Assembly (NCBI GenBank): GCA_943322985.2
Contig: CALPGA020000013.1
Coordinates: 1 to 33,445 of the forward strand
Length of the DNA: 33,445 nucleotides
Direction: 5' to 3'
Origin: Candidatus Finniella inopinata
GTDB taxonomy: Bacteria; Pseudomonadota; Alphaproteobacteria; Paracaedibacterales; CAITNM01
The position numbers were made by a program, and so were the translations under genes. The notes beneath the pieces are model-generated. The model ran no database searches, was not told the DNA's origin, and saw only the letters and a list, made by a program, of their open reading frames with translations. Of the stretch, positions 23,401 through 32,697 are shown piece by piece. Position 1 is the stretch's first letter; each line of letters starts with the position of its first letter.

Positions 23401-24267
23401 ATGAGTGCTCATTTAAAAATCCTCAATCGCATTAATCCAAATCTTATCTGGTATTTGTATGCTGAAAAATGCAAAAAATTATTTAATGAATCTAAACTTA
23501 TTCTTTCATTTGATTGTGATACAGAAGAAGATATAGTCGTTGTTTGGGATGTTCATTCAAGGCTTTTGGACATGGGAATTACTCCTGTTTATGCAGTTCC
23601 AGGAGAGTTATTGAAAAAAGGCGAAAAAATTTACCGAAAAATTCATGAAACAGGCGCTGAGTTTATTAATCATGGTGGCAGAGAGCATACCTATTTTGAT
23701 ACAGCCAACAATCGACATGCTAGTTGTTTTTTTTATGATCAGCAGCCACTTGGGATTGTAGAGCAAGACATTATCCAAGGTCATAAAACCCTTCAAGATG
23801 TTTTGGGAATAACAGCAACATGCTGGCGAACTCCTCATTTTGGAACCTTCCAAAAATCAGAGCATTTGATTTTTCTCTATTCTATATTAAAAGAAATGAA
23901 TTATAAATTTTCAACATCAACGAGTCCTGAAATGGCCTATAGATATGGCCCTATATATAAACACGATAGTATATTTGAAATGCCTGTGACTGGAATTTTT
24001 TCAGAGCCATTGAATATTATGGACACTTGGGGCTATTTTGAGGCGCATGATCGTTTTAGAGCACCTGATGATTACGTTAAAACAAGCCAAAGTCTTGCTA
24101 AGTTTTCTTCTTGCCATCCAATATTTATAAATATTTATGGGGACCCTAGTCACATTTATGACAAGCCGGAATTTTTTCAAGCGATGAAAATTCTTGTGCA
24201 AGCATCAGAAAATATGAATTATACTCAACTTTTAGGAATGATTGATGAAAACCTACGCCTTCTTTGA
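23401..24267 (+). CDS. Polysaccharide deacetylase (NodB-like, carbohydrate esterase 4)
   Basis: This 288-residue NodB-homology protein has the metal and catalytic Asp motif L-S-F-D-C-D-T-E-E-D (35-44), the His motif F-I-N-H-G-G-R-E-H (88-96) and the R-T-P-H-F-G motif (143-148). These would bind a divalent metal and remove acetyl groups from N-acetyl sugars. The His motif is a variant of the usual H-(S/T)-x-x-H. No signal peptide is visible, so it probably acts in the cytoplasm on a lipid-linked or nucleotide-linked precursor. Its last 23 bases overlap the next small gene. It opens a block (23401-28598) with a conserved-looking order: deacetylase, small protein, methyltransferase, AsnB-like, glycosyltransferase. 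Confidence 0.75.
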   Translation: MSAHLKILNRINPNLIWYLYAEKCKKLFNESKLILSFDCDTEEDIVVVWDVHSRLLDMGITPVYAVPGELLKKGEKIYRKIHETGAEFINHGGREHTYFDTANNRHASCFFYDQQPLGIVEQDIIQGHKTLQDVLGITATCWRTPHFGTFQKSEHLIFLYSILKEMNYKFSTSTSPEMAYRYGPIYKHDSIFEMPVTGIFSEPLNIMDTWGYFEAHDRFRAPDDYVKTSQSLAKFSSCHPIFINIYGDPSHIYDKPEFFQAMKILVQASENMNYTQLLGMIDENLRLL

Positions 24268-24688
24268 CAATTCATTTTTTACGCAAAAGCCTTGGTGGTT
24301 ACCAATAAAGCTCTACAATGTGATTTATCAAAGATCAAATCCTCGCACGCAGGAATATATGTTAGCCTTGCTAAGTGAAAAATTTCCTGATGCAGAATTG
24401 ATTAGCAAAGGTGATTCGTATCAAATGGGGCGGATTGTCCTGCTTTATCCTGACTCTATTGGTCTTGGATGGAGTGGTCTGGAGAAAGAGTATATAAAAA
24501 AATTCAAAGAAGTTAATGTGTTAAATGGCCGTAAGCGGTATTTTTCTTTGACCGCTGTGGCACGGAATAAGTTATTGTTACGTCGCATCTTGGAGGTAAC
24601 GTTTTTGCCTGAATTTATTTTTGCACCATGTCTTTTGGTTACTGGTTCTATTTTGGCTATCAAAGACAAAATGGCAGGACGTTCATAA
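24245..24688 (+). CDS. Small protein of unknown function, between deacetylase and methyltransferase
   Basis: This 147-residue protein starts inside the deacetylase gene, and its stop overlaps the next ATG (TAATG). It shows a Trp/Tyr-rich N-terminus, a Y-P-D-S-I-G-L-G-W-S-G-L-E core, a basic stretch (N-G-R-K-R-Y-F) and one likely membrane helix near the C-terminus (about 118-138, ending L-A-I-K-D-K). I do not recognise it by name. Tight overlaps on both sides argue that it is a real gene of this operon and a possible partner of the deacetylase. Confidence 0.6.
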   Translation: MKTYAFFDNSFFTQKPWWLPIKLYNVIYQRSNPRTQEYMLALLSEKFPDAELISKGDSYQMGRIVLLYPDSIGLGWSGLEKEYIKKFKEVNVLNGRKRYFSLTAVARNKLLLRRILEVTFLPEFIFAPCLLVTGSILAIKDKMAGRS

Positions 24689-25554
24689 TGTTAGATAATT
24701 CTAAAAAAGATATTAAGAATTGGTGGGCTCAGAACCCTATGACTTATGGTGAAACTCACGGTCAAACATCTTATAAGGAAGGGGCTTTTGAGATGGGGAC
24801 GAAAGAATTTTTTGACCGTATCGATCAAGAATTTTACAGTTGGAACAAGCCTCTTCACAACCAGAAACCATTTGATCAACTATTCCCTTATGATTTGTAT
24901 AAAGGAAAAAAAGTTTTAGAAATTGGCTGTGGTCTTGGCACTATGCTCATGAATTGGGCAAAAAATGGCGCAGATTGCACAGGTGTTGATTTAAATCCCA
25001 CATCTGTTGATCAATCAAAGAAACGTTTTGAGCTGCACAGCCTAACTGCAAATATCTGTCTGGAAGATGCCAATCAATTGCCATTTAAAGATAATCAATT
25101 CGATTATGTATGGTCGTGGGGCGTATTGCATCATTCGCCGAATCTTGATATTTCGATAAAGGAGCTCTTTCGTGTTCTTAAGCCTGGTGGTGGTTTTGGG
25201 ATTATGCTTTACAACCGCAAAAGTCTATATCAGTGGTATATGACTGATTATGTGGAAGGTTTTTTGCATCAAGAATCTAAATTTTTATCTTCTTTAGAGC
25301 TGAATAGTCGTTATGGTGATGGGCATAAAGAAGAAGGCAATCCTCATACCTGGCCAGTTACAAAAAAAGAGGGTCTAGATTTTTTACAACTATTCAGCCG
25401 TGATGCAAATGTACGAGTGTTAGGTACTGATCTAGATTGTGTTTTACGTTTAATGTTACCAAGAATAATCAATTGGGTGCCTAAGAGTATTATTAAGCCA
25501 CTAGCTCGAAGATGGGGTTGGAGTTTATGGTTTCATGGCACAAAAGCTATTTAG
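24688..25554 (+). CDS. Class I SAM-dependent methyltransferase
   Basis: This 288-residue methyltransferase has motif I V-L-E-I-G-C-G-L-G-T, G-V-D-L-N in the ribose loop, L-E-D-A-N-Q-L-P-F-K, and W-G-V-L-H-H-S-P followed by R-V-L-K-P-G-G. The first residues, K-N-W-W-A-Q-N-P-M-T-Y-G, are a common start in methyltransferases of glycan clusters. ATG 24688 overlaps the TAA of the upstream gene; longer in-frame starts would lie inside that gene. Three bases separate it from the AsnB-like gene. Sixth methyltransferase of the cluster. Confidence 0.75.
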   Translation: MLDNSKKDIKNWWAQNPMTYGETHGQTSYKEGAFEMGTKEFFDRIDQEFYSWNKPLHNQKPFDQLFPYDLYKGKKVLEIGCGLGTMLMNWAKNGADCTGVDLNPTSVDQSKKRFELHSLTANICLEDANQLPFKDNQFDYVWSWGVLHHSPNLDISIKELFRVLKPGGGFGIMLYNRKSLYQWYMTDYVEGFLHQESKFLSSLELNSRYGDGHKEEGNPHTWPVTKKEGLDFLQLFSRDANVRVLGTDLDCVLRLMLPRIINWVPKSIIKPLARRWGWSLWFHGTKAI

Positions 25555-25557
25555 CTC

Positions 25558-27411
25558 ATGTGTGGCATAGCAGGAATTATTGGTGAATTTGATGGGGTTT
25601 CGGGAGAATCCTTAATCAAAAAAATGCTAAGGGTTATTGAACATCGTGGACCAGATTCAAATGGATTTTGGGCTCGTGCTAGTTTTGCCTTTGGTATGCA
25701 ACGTCTTAGCATTATTGACATTGCTGGAGGTGATCAACCTATTTGGTCAAATTGTGGGGTTGGCATTGTCTTTAATGGTGAAATCTATAATTTTAAACAC
25801 CTTCGGGAATTGTTAGAACAGAAAGGAATTACTTTTAAAACCCACTCAGACACCGAAGTTATTCTACAGCTTTACCTCAAAAAAGGCATAGAAGCTATTC
25901 ATGATCTTGAGGGGATGTTTGGTATTTGCCTTTATGATCCTCGTTTTGAAAAAATTTATTTGATTCGTGACCGTTTGGGAGTTAAACCTCTTTACTATTA
26001 TCATGATGATGAAAATTTTATTTTTGGAAGTGAAATTAAATCAATTCTTGAAGCTCTACCTCAAAAACCTGATGTTAATGAGCAAGCGGTGTGGGATTAT
26101 TTGACGCTGCGCTACGTTCCTGCTCCTGAAACTATTTGGAAAAGTATTCATAAATTAGAACCAGGTCATTATCTTGAATACGATTTAAAACATAAAAAAT
26201 TTGATATTTTTAAATATTGGTCGGTCAATTTTTATTCGGAAAAAATTCAAAAAAATAGAAATTATGAAAAAGAGTTTGAGACACTCTTTCTTGAAGCTGT
26301 TGAAAAGAGGTTGCTAGCATCTGATGTGCCTGTGGGCATTCTTTTAAGTGGAGGTCTTGATTCAAGCTGTGTGGCAGCTGCTGCTGTTGAGCTTGGTCAT
26401 AAAAATTTTCACACATTTTCTATTGGTTTTGAAGACGAGAAAGAATTTAGTGAGCTAGGTTATGCTAAGCAAGTCGCGGAACATATTGGATCAACCCACC
26501 ATGAAATTACTATTTCACAAAAGCAGTTCGTGGATTTTCTCGAAGAATTTGTGTGGCACTCCGACGAACCTATTGCTGACTTAGCCTCTATCCCCTTATA
26601 TTACGTTTCAAAATTAGCATCAGAGCATGTCAAAGTAGTGCTATCTGGTGAAGGCGCAGATGAAATTCTTGCAGGATATAATTTTGATCAGCTAGCAAAA
26701 AAGTTATTTCACCTAAAATCTTTGAGTTTTTTGCCAAAATCTATTCTAAAGCTTCTTCCTTTTTATAGTGCAAAAAATCTTGCTGAGTCAGGATATTCAG
26801 ATTTCCTAAAATTTAATGCTACACATATTACCAATGTGTTTTCAGAAGATAGAAAGTTAGGTCTCTGTGCATTTAAACCAAAAAATTCTACAAAAAGATA
26901 TATCCAAAATCTTTACGAAATAAGTTCATCTCCTGAGCCTATTGATCAATTGCAGCAGGTTTATAGCCAGTCATGGCTTGTTGAAGACCTGTTAATGAAA
27001 GCTGATAAGATGAGTATGGCTACATCGCTGGAGCTTCGTGTGCCATTTCTTGATCACAAATTGGTTGAGTGGGCGGCAAAGTTACCATTAGAGTGGAAAA
27101 TAGGATCATTAAGACACGGCTTTACAACAAAGCGTATTTTACGATCCTTTGCTGAAAAAAGAATTCCCGCCGAAATTATTAAACGACCCAAACAAGGATT
27201 TCCTGTTCCAGCTTATAAGTGGTTAAAGGAAGATCTTTTTGAGTTTGCACAAAAAAAAGTACTGGCAGCCTGTTTAAAACAATGGTTTCACGCAGATAAA
27301 TTATCAGCTCTCTTAAGCAATCTAAAAAATACAGATAGAAATGATACGGTTGCACGCGAAGTATGGAGTCTCGTCATTCTATCAATTTGGATGAGTCGAT
27401 GGAAAAATTAA
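25558..27411 (+). CDS. asnB: AsnB-like glutamine-dependent amidotransferase (possible sugar amidation)
   Basis: This 617-residue enzyme starts M-C-G-I-A-G, with Cys2 as the glutaminase nucleophile after Met removal. The class II glutaminase domain runs to about residue 215, including R-G-P-D-S and F-N-G-E-I-Y-N. The synthetase domain carries the ATP pyrophosphatase loop S-G-G-L-D-S (264-269), S-G-E-G-A-D-E and R-V-P-F-L-D-H. Asparagine synthetase activity is possible. In O-antigen clusters, however, enzymes of this family (WbpS, WbmE) turn the carboxyl of uronic-acid sugars into an amide, and this cluster makes such a uronic acid. I favour that role by context; the sequence alone does not separate the two. 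Confidence 0.8.
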   Translation: MCGIAGIIGEFDGVSGESLIKKMLRVIEHRGPDSNGFWARASFAFGMQRLSIIDIAGGDQPIWSNCGVGIVFNGEIYNFKHLRELLEQKGITFKTHSDTEVILQLYLKKGIEAIHDLEGMFGICLYDPRFEKIYLIRDRLGVKPLYYYHDDENFIFGSEIKSILEALPQKPDVNEQAVWDYLTLRYVPAPETIWKSIHKLEPGHYLEYDLKHKKFDIFKYWSVNFYSEKIQKNRNYEKEFETLFLEAVEKRLLASDVPVGILLSGGLDSSCVAAAAVELGHKNFHTFSIGFEDEKEFSELGYAKQVAEHIGSTHHEITISQKQFVDFLEEFVWHSDEPIADLASIPLYYVSKLASEHVKVVLSGEGADEILAGYNFDQLAKKLFHLKSLSFLPKSILKLLPFYSAKNLAESGYSDFLKFNATHITNVFSEDRKLGLCAFKPKNSTKRYIQNLYEISSSPEPIDQLQQVYSQSWLVEDLLMKADKMSMATSLELRVPFLDHKLVEWAAKLPLEWKIGSLRHGFTTKRILRSFAEKRIPAEIIKRPKQGFPVPAYKWLKEDLFEFAQKKVLAACLKQWFHADKLSALLSNLKNTDRNDTVAREVWSLVILSIWMSRWKN

Positions 27412-28598
27412 AAATTCTTTTTTTAACATACGCTTATCCTCCTCAAAAATATCCACGCTCCGTTCAAATAAGCCATTTAGTCCAATATTTACGTAAAGAA
27501 TTTTCTTTGAAAGTAATCACATCTTTTGCTGAAGATGCTGGAGATCAATCATTATTAAGTTTCACCCCTCTTGATAATGTTCAGTATGCTGAGAAGTCAG
27601 CTATTACTAAATTTATAGAAAAATCTAGAGGGCATAGTATAAAAAAATCTACACTCCCAGATTTTCAGTATTTTTGGCATTTCGATCTTTATAAAAAAAC
27701 CTCACGTATTATAGATGAATTTGGCGCTGACGTTATTATTACGTTTGGGCAACCTATGTCTACTCACATTGCGGGATTAAAACTCAAGAAAAAATATCCC
27801 TATTTAAAATGGATAGCGCACTTTAGTGATCCATGGGTGGATAATATATTTAAAGACCATAATATCTGGGTAAATTTTATTAATAAGTATTATCAAGATG
27901 CTGTTTTTAACAAGGCGGATAAGTTGATTTTTACGTCAGAAGAAACCATTAGTCTTGCAACAAAAAACTACCCGTCTTTAATACGATCAAAAGCAATATG
28001 TCTTCCTCATAGCTTCGATGAATCCTTGTATCCTATACAAGTAGATGTGTCTCAAATAGTAACCCCTTTGACTATACGTTATATGGGTAATTTTTATGGA
28101 AACCGTCAACCAGATTCATTGTTTGAAGCGTTGAAGAATCTTCAAAAATCAGACCTGGAAAATATTAGAGTTGAGCTTATTGGATCAGCAACAACTAATC
28201 TTTGTGACAAAATAAAGCTACATGGTTTAGAAAATACTGTTTTTGCAGTATCTTCCGTGTCATATCTTGACTCACTTGCTCTTATGCAGAGTGCTGATCT
28301 ACTGCTAATCATCGATGCATCAGCTGAGCTAAGTCCATTTTTACCAAGCAAATTAGTTGATTACATTGGCTCGAAAAAACCAATTTTTGGCATCACACCA
28401 CCCGGATGCTCTCAAAAACTAATTGAAGAAATGGGATTCTTAGTTGCTAATCCTAATAATCCTGCAGAAATAGCACAAAAATTATTGTTGGTTCTTCAGC
28501 AGCTGAAAGATCAAAAATTACCAGTGATTTCTGAAAATGTTCGTAATAGATATGCAGTTGAAACTGTTGGAAAGCAAATGGCTAATCTTTTATCTTGA
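27399..28598 (+). CDS. GT-B glycosyltransferase, family 4-like
   Basis: This 399-residue GT-B protein opens I-L-F-L-T-Y-A-Y-P-P, typical of family 4 enzymes of lipopolysaccharide and capsule loci. The acceptor domain includes F-S-D-P-W-V-D-N. The donor domain includes Y-M-G-N-F-Y-G-N-R-Q-P and A-D-L-L-L-I-I-D-A, then F-L-P-S-K-L-V-D-Y-I-G and K-P-I-F-G-I-T. ATG 27399 is chosen over an in-frame ATG at 27363 because the first Rossmann strand starts right after it; it overlaps the AsnB-like gene by 13 bases. Last gene of the plus-strand operon, followed by a terminator. Confidence 0.77.
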   Translation: MEKLKILFLTYAYPPQKYPRSVQISHLVQYLRKEFSLKVITSFAEDAGDQSLLSFTPLDNVQYAEKSAITKFIEKSRGHSIKKSTLPDFQYFWHFDLYKKTSRIIDEFGADVIITFGQPMSTHIAGLKLKKKYPYLKWIAHFSDPWVDNIFKDHNIWVNFINKYYQDAVFNKADKLIFTSEETISLATKNYPSLIRSKAICLPHSFDESLYPIQVDVSQIVTPLTIRYMGNFYGNRQPDSLFEALKNLQKSDLENIRVELIGSATTNLCDKIKLHGLENTVFAVSSVSYLDSLALMQSADLLLIIDASAELSPFLPSKLVDYIGSKKPIFGITPPGCSQKLIEEMGFLVANPNNPAEIAQKLLLVLQQLKDQKLPVISENVRNRYAVETVGKQMANLLS

Positions 28599-28629
28599 AA
28601 CTGATTTTTGTTATTAATCCTCCAAACAA

Positions 28630-28660
28630 AAAAAGCTGCCCAATTGAGGCAGCTTTTTTA
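28630..28660. terminator. Bidirectional intrinsic terminator
   Basis: A perfect stem (AAAAGCTGCC 28631-28640 with GGCAGCTTTT 28648-28657) has a 7-base loop. It is flanked by A runs on the left and T runs on the right, so it works on either strand. It separates the convergent polysaccharide operon and pnp. Confidence 0.88.
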
Positions 28661-28680
28661 ATTAATAAATCAAACAATAG

Positions 28681-30768
28681 CTAGTCTTGATTAACAGCTT
28701 TCATGCTTAATTTTATTTTGCCGCGGTCATCAAAGCCAAGAACTTTTACCTGAACAACGTCACCAAGTTTCACAACATCTTCGGTTTTGTTAACTCGAGT
28801 TGGTGCCAATTCGCTAATGTGAACCAATCCATCACGGCCGCCCATAAAGTTTACGAAAGCGCCGAACTCAGCAACCTTCACAACTTTACCTTCATAAATG
28901 TGGCCAATCTCAGGATCACAAGCAATACCTTGAATCATTTTTACTGCAGCATCCATAGCTTCTTGAGTAACTCCAGCCACAGTCACTTGTCCATCATCTT
29001 CAATGTCAACTTTAGCACCAGTTGTTTCGCAAATTTCACGAATCACTTTGCCACCAGAACCAATCACTTCACGAATCTTGGAAGGATTAATTTTAAATGT
29101 TGTCATCTTTGGGGCATAGGCACTTAGTTGTCCTCTTGAATACTCAAGGGCTTTAGACATTTCGCCTAGAATATGTAACCGACCTTTTTGTGCTTGAGCC
29201 AAAGCTTCTTTCATAATACCTGCAGTAATGCTGGTAATTTTGATGTCCATTTGAAGCGCTGTAATACCATCAGTTGTTCCGGCAACTTTGAAATCCATAT
29301 CTCCCAAGTGATCTTCATCTCCAAGAATATCGCTCAATACAGCGTATTTTTTACCTTCTTTTACAAGCCCCATAGCAATACCAGCAATAGATTTTGTAAG
29401 TGGCGCACCAGCATCCATTAGGGCCAAAGAAGTGCCACACACTGTAGCCATTGAAGATGATCCATTAGATTCAGTAATTTCTGAAACCACACGAATTGTA
29501 TAGGCAAATTGTTCTTTTGTGGGTAGCAATGGATTTATTGCTCTCCATGCTAGTTTTCCATGACCAATTTCACGACGACCAACTCCACTTAAGCGACCAA
29601 CTTCACCAACTGAATAAGGAGGGAAGTTGTAGTGCAGCAAGAAGCGTTCTTTGTATTCGCCTTCTATCGCATCAATCATTTGCTCATCTTGACCTGTGCC
29701 AAGCGTTGTAACTACCAATGCTTGAGTTTCTCCACGAGTAAACAAAGCGCTTCCATGCGCGCGTGGTAAAATACCAACTTCGGCTACGATTGAACGAATT
29801 TCATCAAGAGCACGACCATCAAGCCTTTTTCCTGAATCTAAAATATCTCCACGAAGAACAATTGATTGCAGGTCTTTGAATGCACTTGCTACTAATTTTG
29901 GATGAGTTTCCATATAATCAGTTAGTTCAGCTGTAACTTTTTGTTTTGCTGCATCAATTGCTGCATAGCGATCTTGCTTAGCTTTAGTTGTGTAAGCTTT
30001 ACGTAGATCTTTCTCTGCAATTTTTGCAACTTTTTTAGCGATATCTGCAACTTCAGGGGCAGCTTTTGGAAGTTCCCAAGTAGTTTTCCCTGCTTTTTTA
30101 GCAAGCTTTTCGATTAGTTTCAGTATTGGTTGGAAGCTTTCGTGACCAAATTCCACTGCACTAAGCATAATATCTTCAGGTAATTCTTTTGCTTCTGATT
30201 CAACCATCAATACGCCATCTTTTGTTCCCGCAACAACTAAATCAAGATTCGAATTTTTCATCGCCTCAAGAGTTGGGTTCAGTACTAATTCATTATTAAT
30301 GTAGCCAATTCGTGCTGCAGCTAATGGCCCTTGAAAAGGAATGCCAGATATTGCAAGCGCTGCTGATGCTCCAATTAGTGCAGTAATGTCTGTGTCATTT
30401 TCAAAATCGTACGCAAGAACTGTACAAATAATTTGTACTTCGTTACGGAATCCTTCTGGAAATAAAGGGCGAATAGGACGGTCAATAAGCCTTGATTTTA
30501 ATGATTCCGAATCAGATGGTCTTCCTTCGCGGCGCAAAAATCCACCTGGAATTTTTCCAACAGCGAATGTTTTTTCTTGGTAGTGCACACTTAAAGGGAA
30601 AAAATCAATATCTGGTTTTGCTTCTCTTTGTGCAACGACAGTGCACAATACAGTTGTGCCACCGTATGTTGCCATTACGGCTCCATCAGCTTGACGAGCA
30701 ATTTTGCCCGTTTCTAGAACTAGCTTGCGACCAGCCCATTCAATTTCTTCACGTGTAATATTAAACAT
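28681..30768 (-). CDS. pnp: Polyribonucleotide nucleotidyltransferase (PNPase)
   Basis: This 695-residue PNPase degrades RNA 3' to 5' by phosphorolysis and is a core part of RNA turnover. Two RNase PH-like domains are present, the second with [21 protein letters not shown] and [12 protein letters not shown]. An all-alpha linker lies between them. A KH domain ([11 protein letters not shown]) and a terminal S1 domain ([19 protein letters not shown]) complete the usual order. The length is normal. The ATG follows AAGGAA at 30778-30773. It lies downstream of rpsO, as in most Proteobacteria, with a hairpin in the spacer that may allow processing. Confidence 0.97.
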   Translation of the reverse strand: MFNITREEIEWAGRKLVLETGKIARQADGAVMATYGGTTVLCTVVAQREAKPDIDFFPLSVHYQEKTFAVGKIPGGFLRREGRPSDSESLKSRLIDRPIRPLFPEGFRNEVQIICTVLAYDFENDTDITALIGASAALAISGIPFQGPLAAARIGYINNELVLNPTLEAMKNSNLDLVVAGTKDGVLMVESEAKELPEDIMLSAVEFGHESFQPILKLIEKLAKKAGKTTWELPKAAPEVADIAKKVAKIAEKDLRKAYTTKAKQDRYAAIDAAKQKVTAELTDYMETHPKLVASAFKDLQSIVLRGDILDSGKRLDGRALDEIRSIVAEVGILPRAHGSALFTRGETQALVVTTLGTGQDEQMIDAIEGEYKERFLLHYNFPPYSVGEVGRLSGVGRREIGHGKLAWRAINPLLPTKEQFAYTIRVVSEITESNGSSSMATVCGTSLALMDAGAPLTKSIAGIAMGLVKEGKKYAVLSDILGDEDHLGDMDFKVAGTTDGITALQMDIKITSITAGIMKEALAQAQKGRLHILGEMSKALEYSRGQLSAYAPKMTTFKINPSKIREVIGSGGKVIREICETTGAKVDIEDDGQVTVAGVTQEAMDAAVKMIQGIACDPEIGHIYEGKVVKVAEFGAFVNFMGGRDGLVHISELAPTRVNKTEDVVKLGDVVQVKVLGFDDRGKIKLSMKAVNQD

Positions 30769-30794
30769 AAAATTCCTTAGGGGTAAAAATGAGA

Positions 30795-30825
30795 AATGGA
30801 AGAGACACGAACATGCTCTTCCATT
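30795..30825 (-). promoter_or_regulatory. rpsO-pnp spacer hairpin, possible RNase III processing site
   Basis: A perfect 10-bp inverted repeat (AATGGAAGAG 30795-30804 with CTCTTCCATT 30816-30825) has an 11-base loop and sits in the leader of pnp. In E. coli, a hairpin in the same place is cut by RNase III and lets PNPase control its own mRNA. The parallel here is inferred from position and form. No T run follows, so a terminator is less likely. Confidence 0.5.
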
Positions 30826-30872
30826 AGGTATTTGAAAATAACGAATTGTGAATTTTGTTTTTTCACAAAAGC

Positions 30873-31142
30873 TTAGCGACGAATATTCAAACGTTGAATC
30901 AATGTTTGATAGCGAGGTTCACCAACGCGCTTTAAATAATCAAGCAAGCGACGACGTTGACCAACAAGCATTAACAAACCACGACGAGAATGCAGGTCAT
31001 GTTTATGTTCTTGCATATGGTCTGAAAGATTTCTAATGCGCTCAGTTATAATGGCGACTTGAACCTCTGGTGAACCTGTATCACCAACTTTTGTTGCAAA
31101 TTCTTTAATAACTTCTTGTTTACGTTCTGGACTAATCGACAT
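30873..31142 (-). CDS. rpsO: 30S ribosomal protein S15
   Basis: This 89-residue protein has the standard S15 length and pattern: an N-terminal S-I-S-P-E-R-K-Q-E, then [22 protein letters not shown] and R-R-R-L-L-D-Y-L-K. It binds 16S rRNA early in 30S assembly. ATG 31142 follows a good AAGGA site. Upstream in-frame starts would lie inside truB and add residues not found in S15. Only 16 bases separate it from the truB stop, so it is likely co-transcribed. Confidence 0.97.
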   Translation of the reverse strand: MSISPERKQEVIKEFATKVGDTGSPEVQVAIITERIRNLSDHMQEHKHDLHSRRGLLMLVGQRRRLLDYLKRVGEPRYQTLIQRLNIRR

Positions 31143-31158
31143 CGAGTTTTCCTTTATT

Positions 31159-32022
31159 TTAAATGTTAAACACACGATTCGGATAAAACATATTATCTTG
31201 TACATGGCCAAGGGCGATAAGTTTATCATCGCACAACACTGAAATGCTTAAGGAATTAACCTCATCCATTTCAACTGCTTGACCATGCCGAATCTTAACG
31301 GCCTTTTGAAGCGATACAGATACTGCCGGGATGTCGTCCAGAACAGACCTAATCGGCAACAAAACGCAAGCCAGGGAATTATCGCTTATTTTTTTTATAT
31401 TTTCCAGTGAAATCGCACAATCAATGTTGAAATGGCCGACACACGTCCGTTGAAGCATTACTAAATGGCCAACTGTCCCAAGATGCAGTGCAAGGTCACG
31501 ACCTAATGATCGAACATAAGTGCCAGTGCCGCAGTGCACATTAAGGGTGGCACTTTCTCCGTCATAGTTTTCCAAAGTAAGCTCATAAATTTCAACTTGC
31601 CGTGAAGGCATGTCGATATCTTCACCGGCTCGTGCCCTTGCGTATGCCGGCTTCCCTTTAATTTTTATTGCTGAATAAATTGAAGGCGTTTGTTGTATCG
31701 ATCCTGTAAATAGACTTAAAGCTGACTCTATATCATGCATTGTGGGTCTATGTGCTGATGTGGCAATTACTTCACCTTCAGTATCACCAGTTGCTGTTTG
31801 AGTGCCAAAAGAAAGAGTGAATTTATAAGATTTAGGCCTGTTCATTAAAAATGGCATGGTTTTTGTTGCTTCTCCCAATGCCAGGGGTAATACTCCGCAA
31901 GCAAAAGGATCTAGGGTTCCTGCGTGACCAATTTTTTTCTGATGAAATAGCCGTTTTACAGCGCTACCAGCTTGGGTAGATGTCATCCCTTCAGATTTAT
32001 TAAGAATTAACCAGCCATCCAT
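31159..32022 (-). CDS. truB: tRNA pseudouridine(55) synthase
   Basis: This 287-residue enzyme makes pseudouridine 55 in the T-arm of tRNAs. The opening [13 protein letters not shown] and the [13 protein letters not shown] segment, with catalytic Asp38, are classic TruB. The C-terminal part carries a short PUA-like tail. ATG 32022 is preferred: it lies five bases after the pseudopilin stop and starts directly before the conserved strand. A longer in-frame start at 32049 overlaps that gene. Order truB, rpsO, pnp on one strand is the usual arrangement. Confidence 0.95.
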   Translation of the reverse strand: MDGWLILNKSEGMTSTQAGSAVKRLFHQKKIGHAGTLDPFACGVLPLALGEATKTMPFLMNRPKSYKFTLSFGTQTATGDTEGEVIATSAHRPTMHDIESALSLFTGSIQQTPSIYSAIKIKGKPAYARARAGEDIDMPSRQVEIYELTLENYDGESATLNVHCGTGTYVRSLGRDLALHLGTVGHLVMLQRTCVGHFNIDCAISLENIKKISDNSLACVLLPIRSVLDDIPAVSVSLQKAVKIRHGQAVEMDEVNSLSISVLCDDKLIALGHVQDNMFYPNRVFNI

Positions 32023-32026
32023 TGAA

Positions 32027-32650
32027 TTAGAATTTATAATAGACAACACAATCAGGCGTTGTTGTTGCTAAATTTAAATGCCCATTACTTACACATCTGC
32101 CTGTTGTCCCGGATGCATCTTTCACAATTAACTGTCCTTGACCTGGATTCATCGCATTATTTCCCTGGTCAATTTTATTTTTCAAAGCTTGTGCTTGCTT
32201 AGGTGTAAGCAAGCCGGCTCCACCCTCTTTAGAAAGCATAAACCAGTGTCCAGGCATTTCTGCAGATGGTTGGAATACTACGGTATAATGTCCACCAAGT
32301 TTTGATGTAGGTGCTGTATCACTATTAAGAATAGAAGCCTTGCTTAAGTGTTGCCAAAATAAGTCTGGCTCTTTTCCTGTGATTTGCCCGTTGCCATCGC
32401 CGGAATCAGCACCTGTAAAATGTATTGATGCTTTTGAATCATCTCCTGGAAGCGCTTGATAGGTTTCCTGGTACACACCAACTGATAACGAATAATGTTG
32501 AAAATCTTGAACAATAGAGCGAATTTTGGCGCTTTCTAAAAGTTCTTGCCCCTTAAAAACTGCACCAGCAATAATGCCGATTACTACCAGCACGATAGAC
32601 ATTTCTATTAAAGAAAAGGCAGGAACACATTTTTGCAAAACTTTTTTCAT
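32027..32650 (-). CDS. Type IV pilin/pseudopilin-like protein
   Basis: This 207-residue protein has a prepilin N-terminus: a short basic leader, then A-F-S-L-I-E-M-S-I-V-L-V-V-I-G-I-I-A-G-A. Cleavage would fall between Ala11 and Phe12, and Glu16 is the conserved Glu5 of the mature form. Ala instead of the usual Gly at -1 is uncommon but tolerated in some pilins. The hydrophobic helix leads to a soluble domain with two cysteines near the C-terminus (about 25 residues apart) that could form a pilin-type disulfide loop. No other pilus gene is nearby. ATG 32650 is preferred to GTG 32671, which only adds a longer leader. It probably shares a transcript with truB. Confidence 0.75.
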   Translation of the reverse strand: MKKVLQKCVPAFSLIEMSIVLVVIGIIAGAVFKGQELLESAKIRSIVQDFQHYSLSVGVYQETYQALPGDDSKASIHFTGADSGDGNGQITGKEPDLFWQHLSKASILNSDTAPTSKLGGHYTVVFQPSAEMPGHWFMLSKEGGAGLLTPKQAQALKNKIDQGNNAMNPGQGQLIVKDASGTTGRCVSNGHLNLATTTPDCVVYYKF

Positions 32651-32697
32651 CAAAATTTTCACTTCTTTCACGTTAGAATCAGTATAAAAGGTTTTGC

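Noticed and set aside
28819-30758. Several plus-strand open frames of 70-100 codons opposite pnp
   Set aside because: They lie wholly inside a well-conserved PNPase gene on the other strand, and their products (Ser/His/Asn-rich) have no family features.
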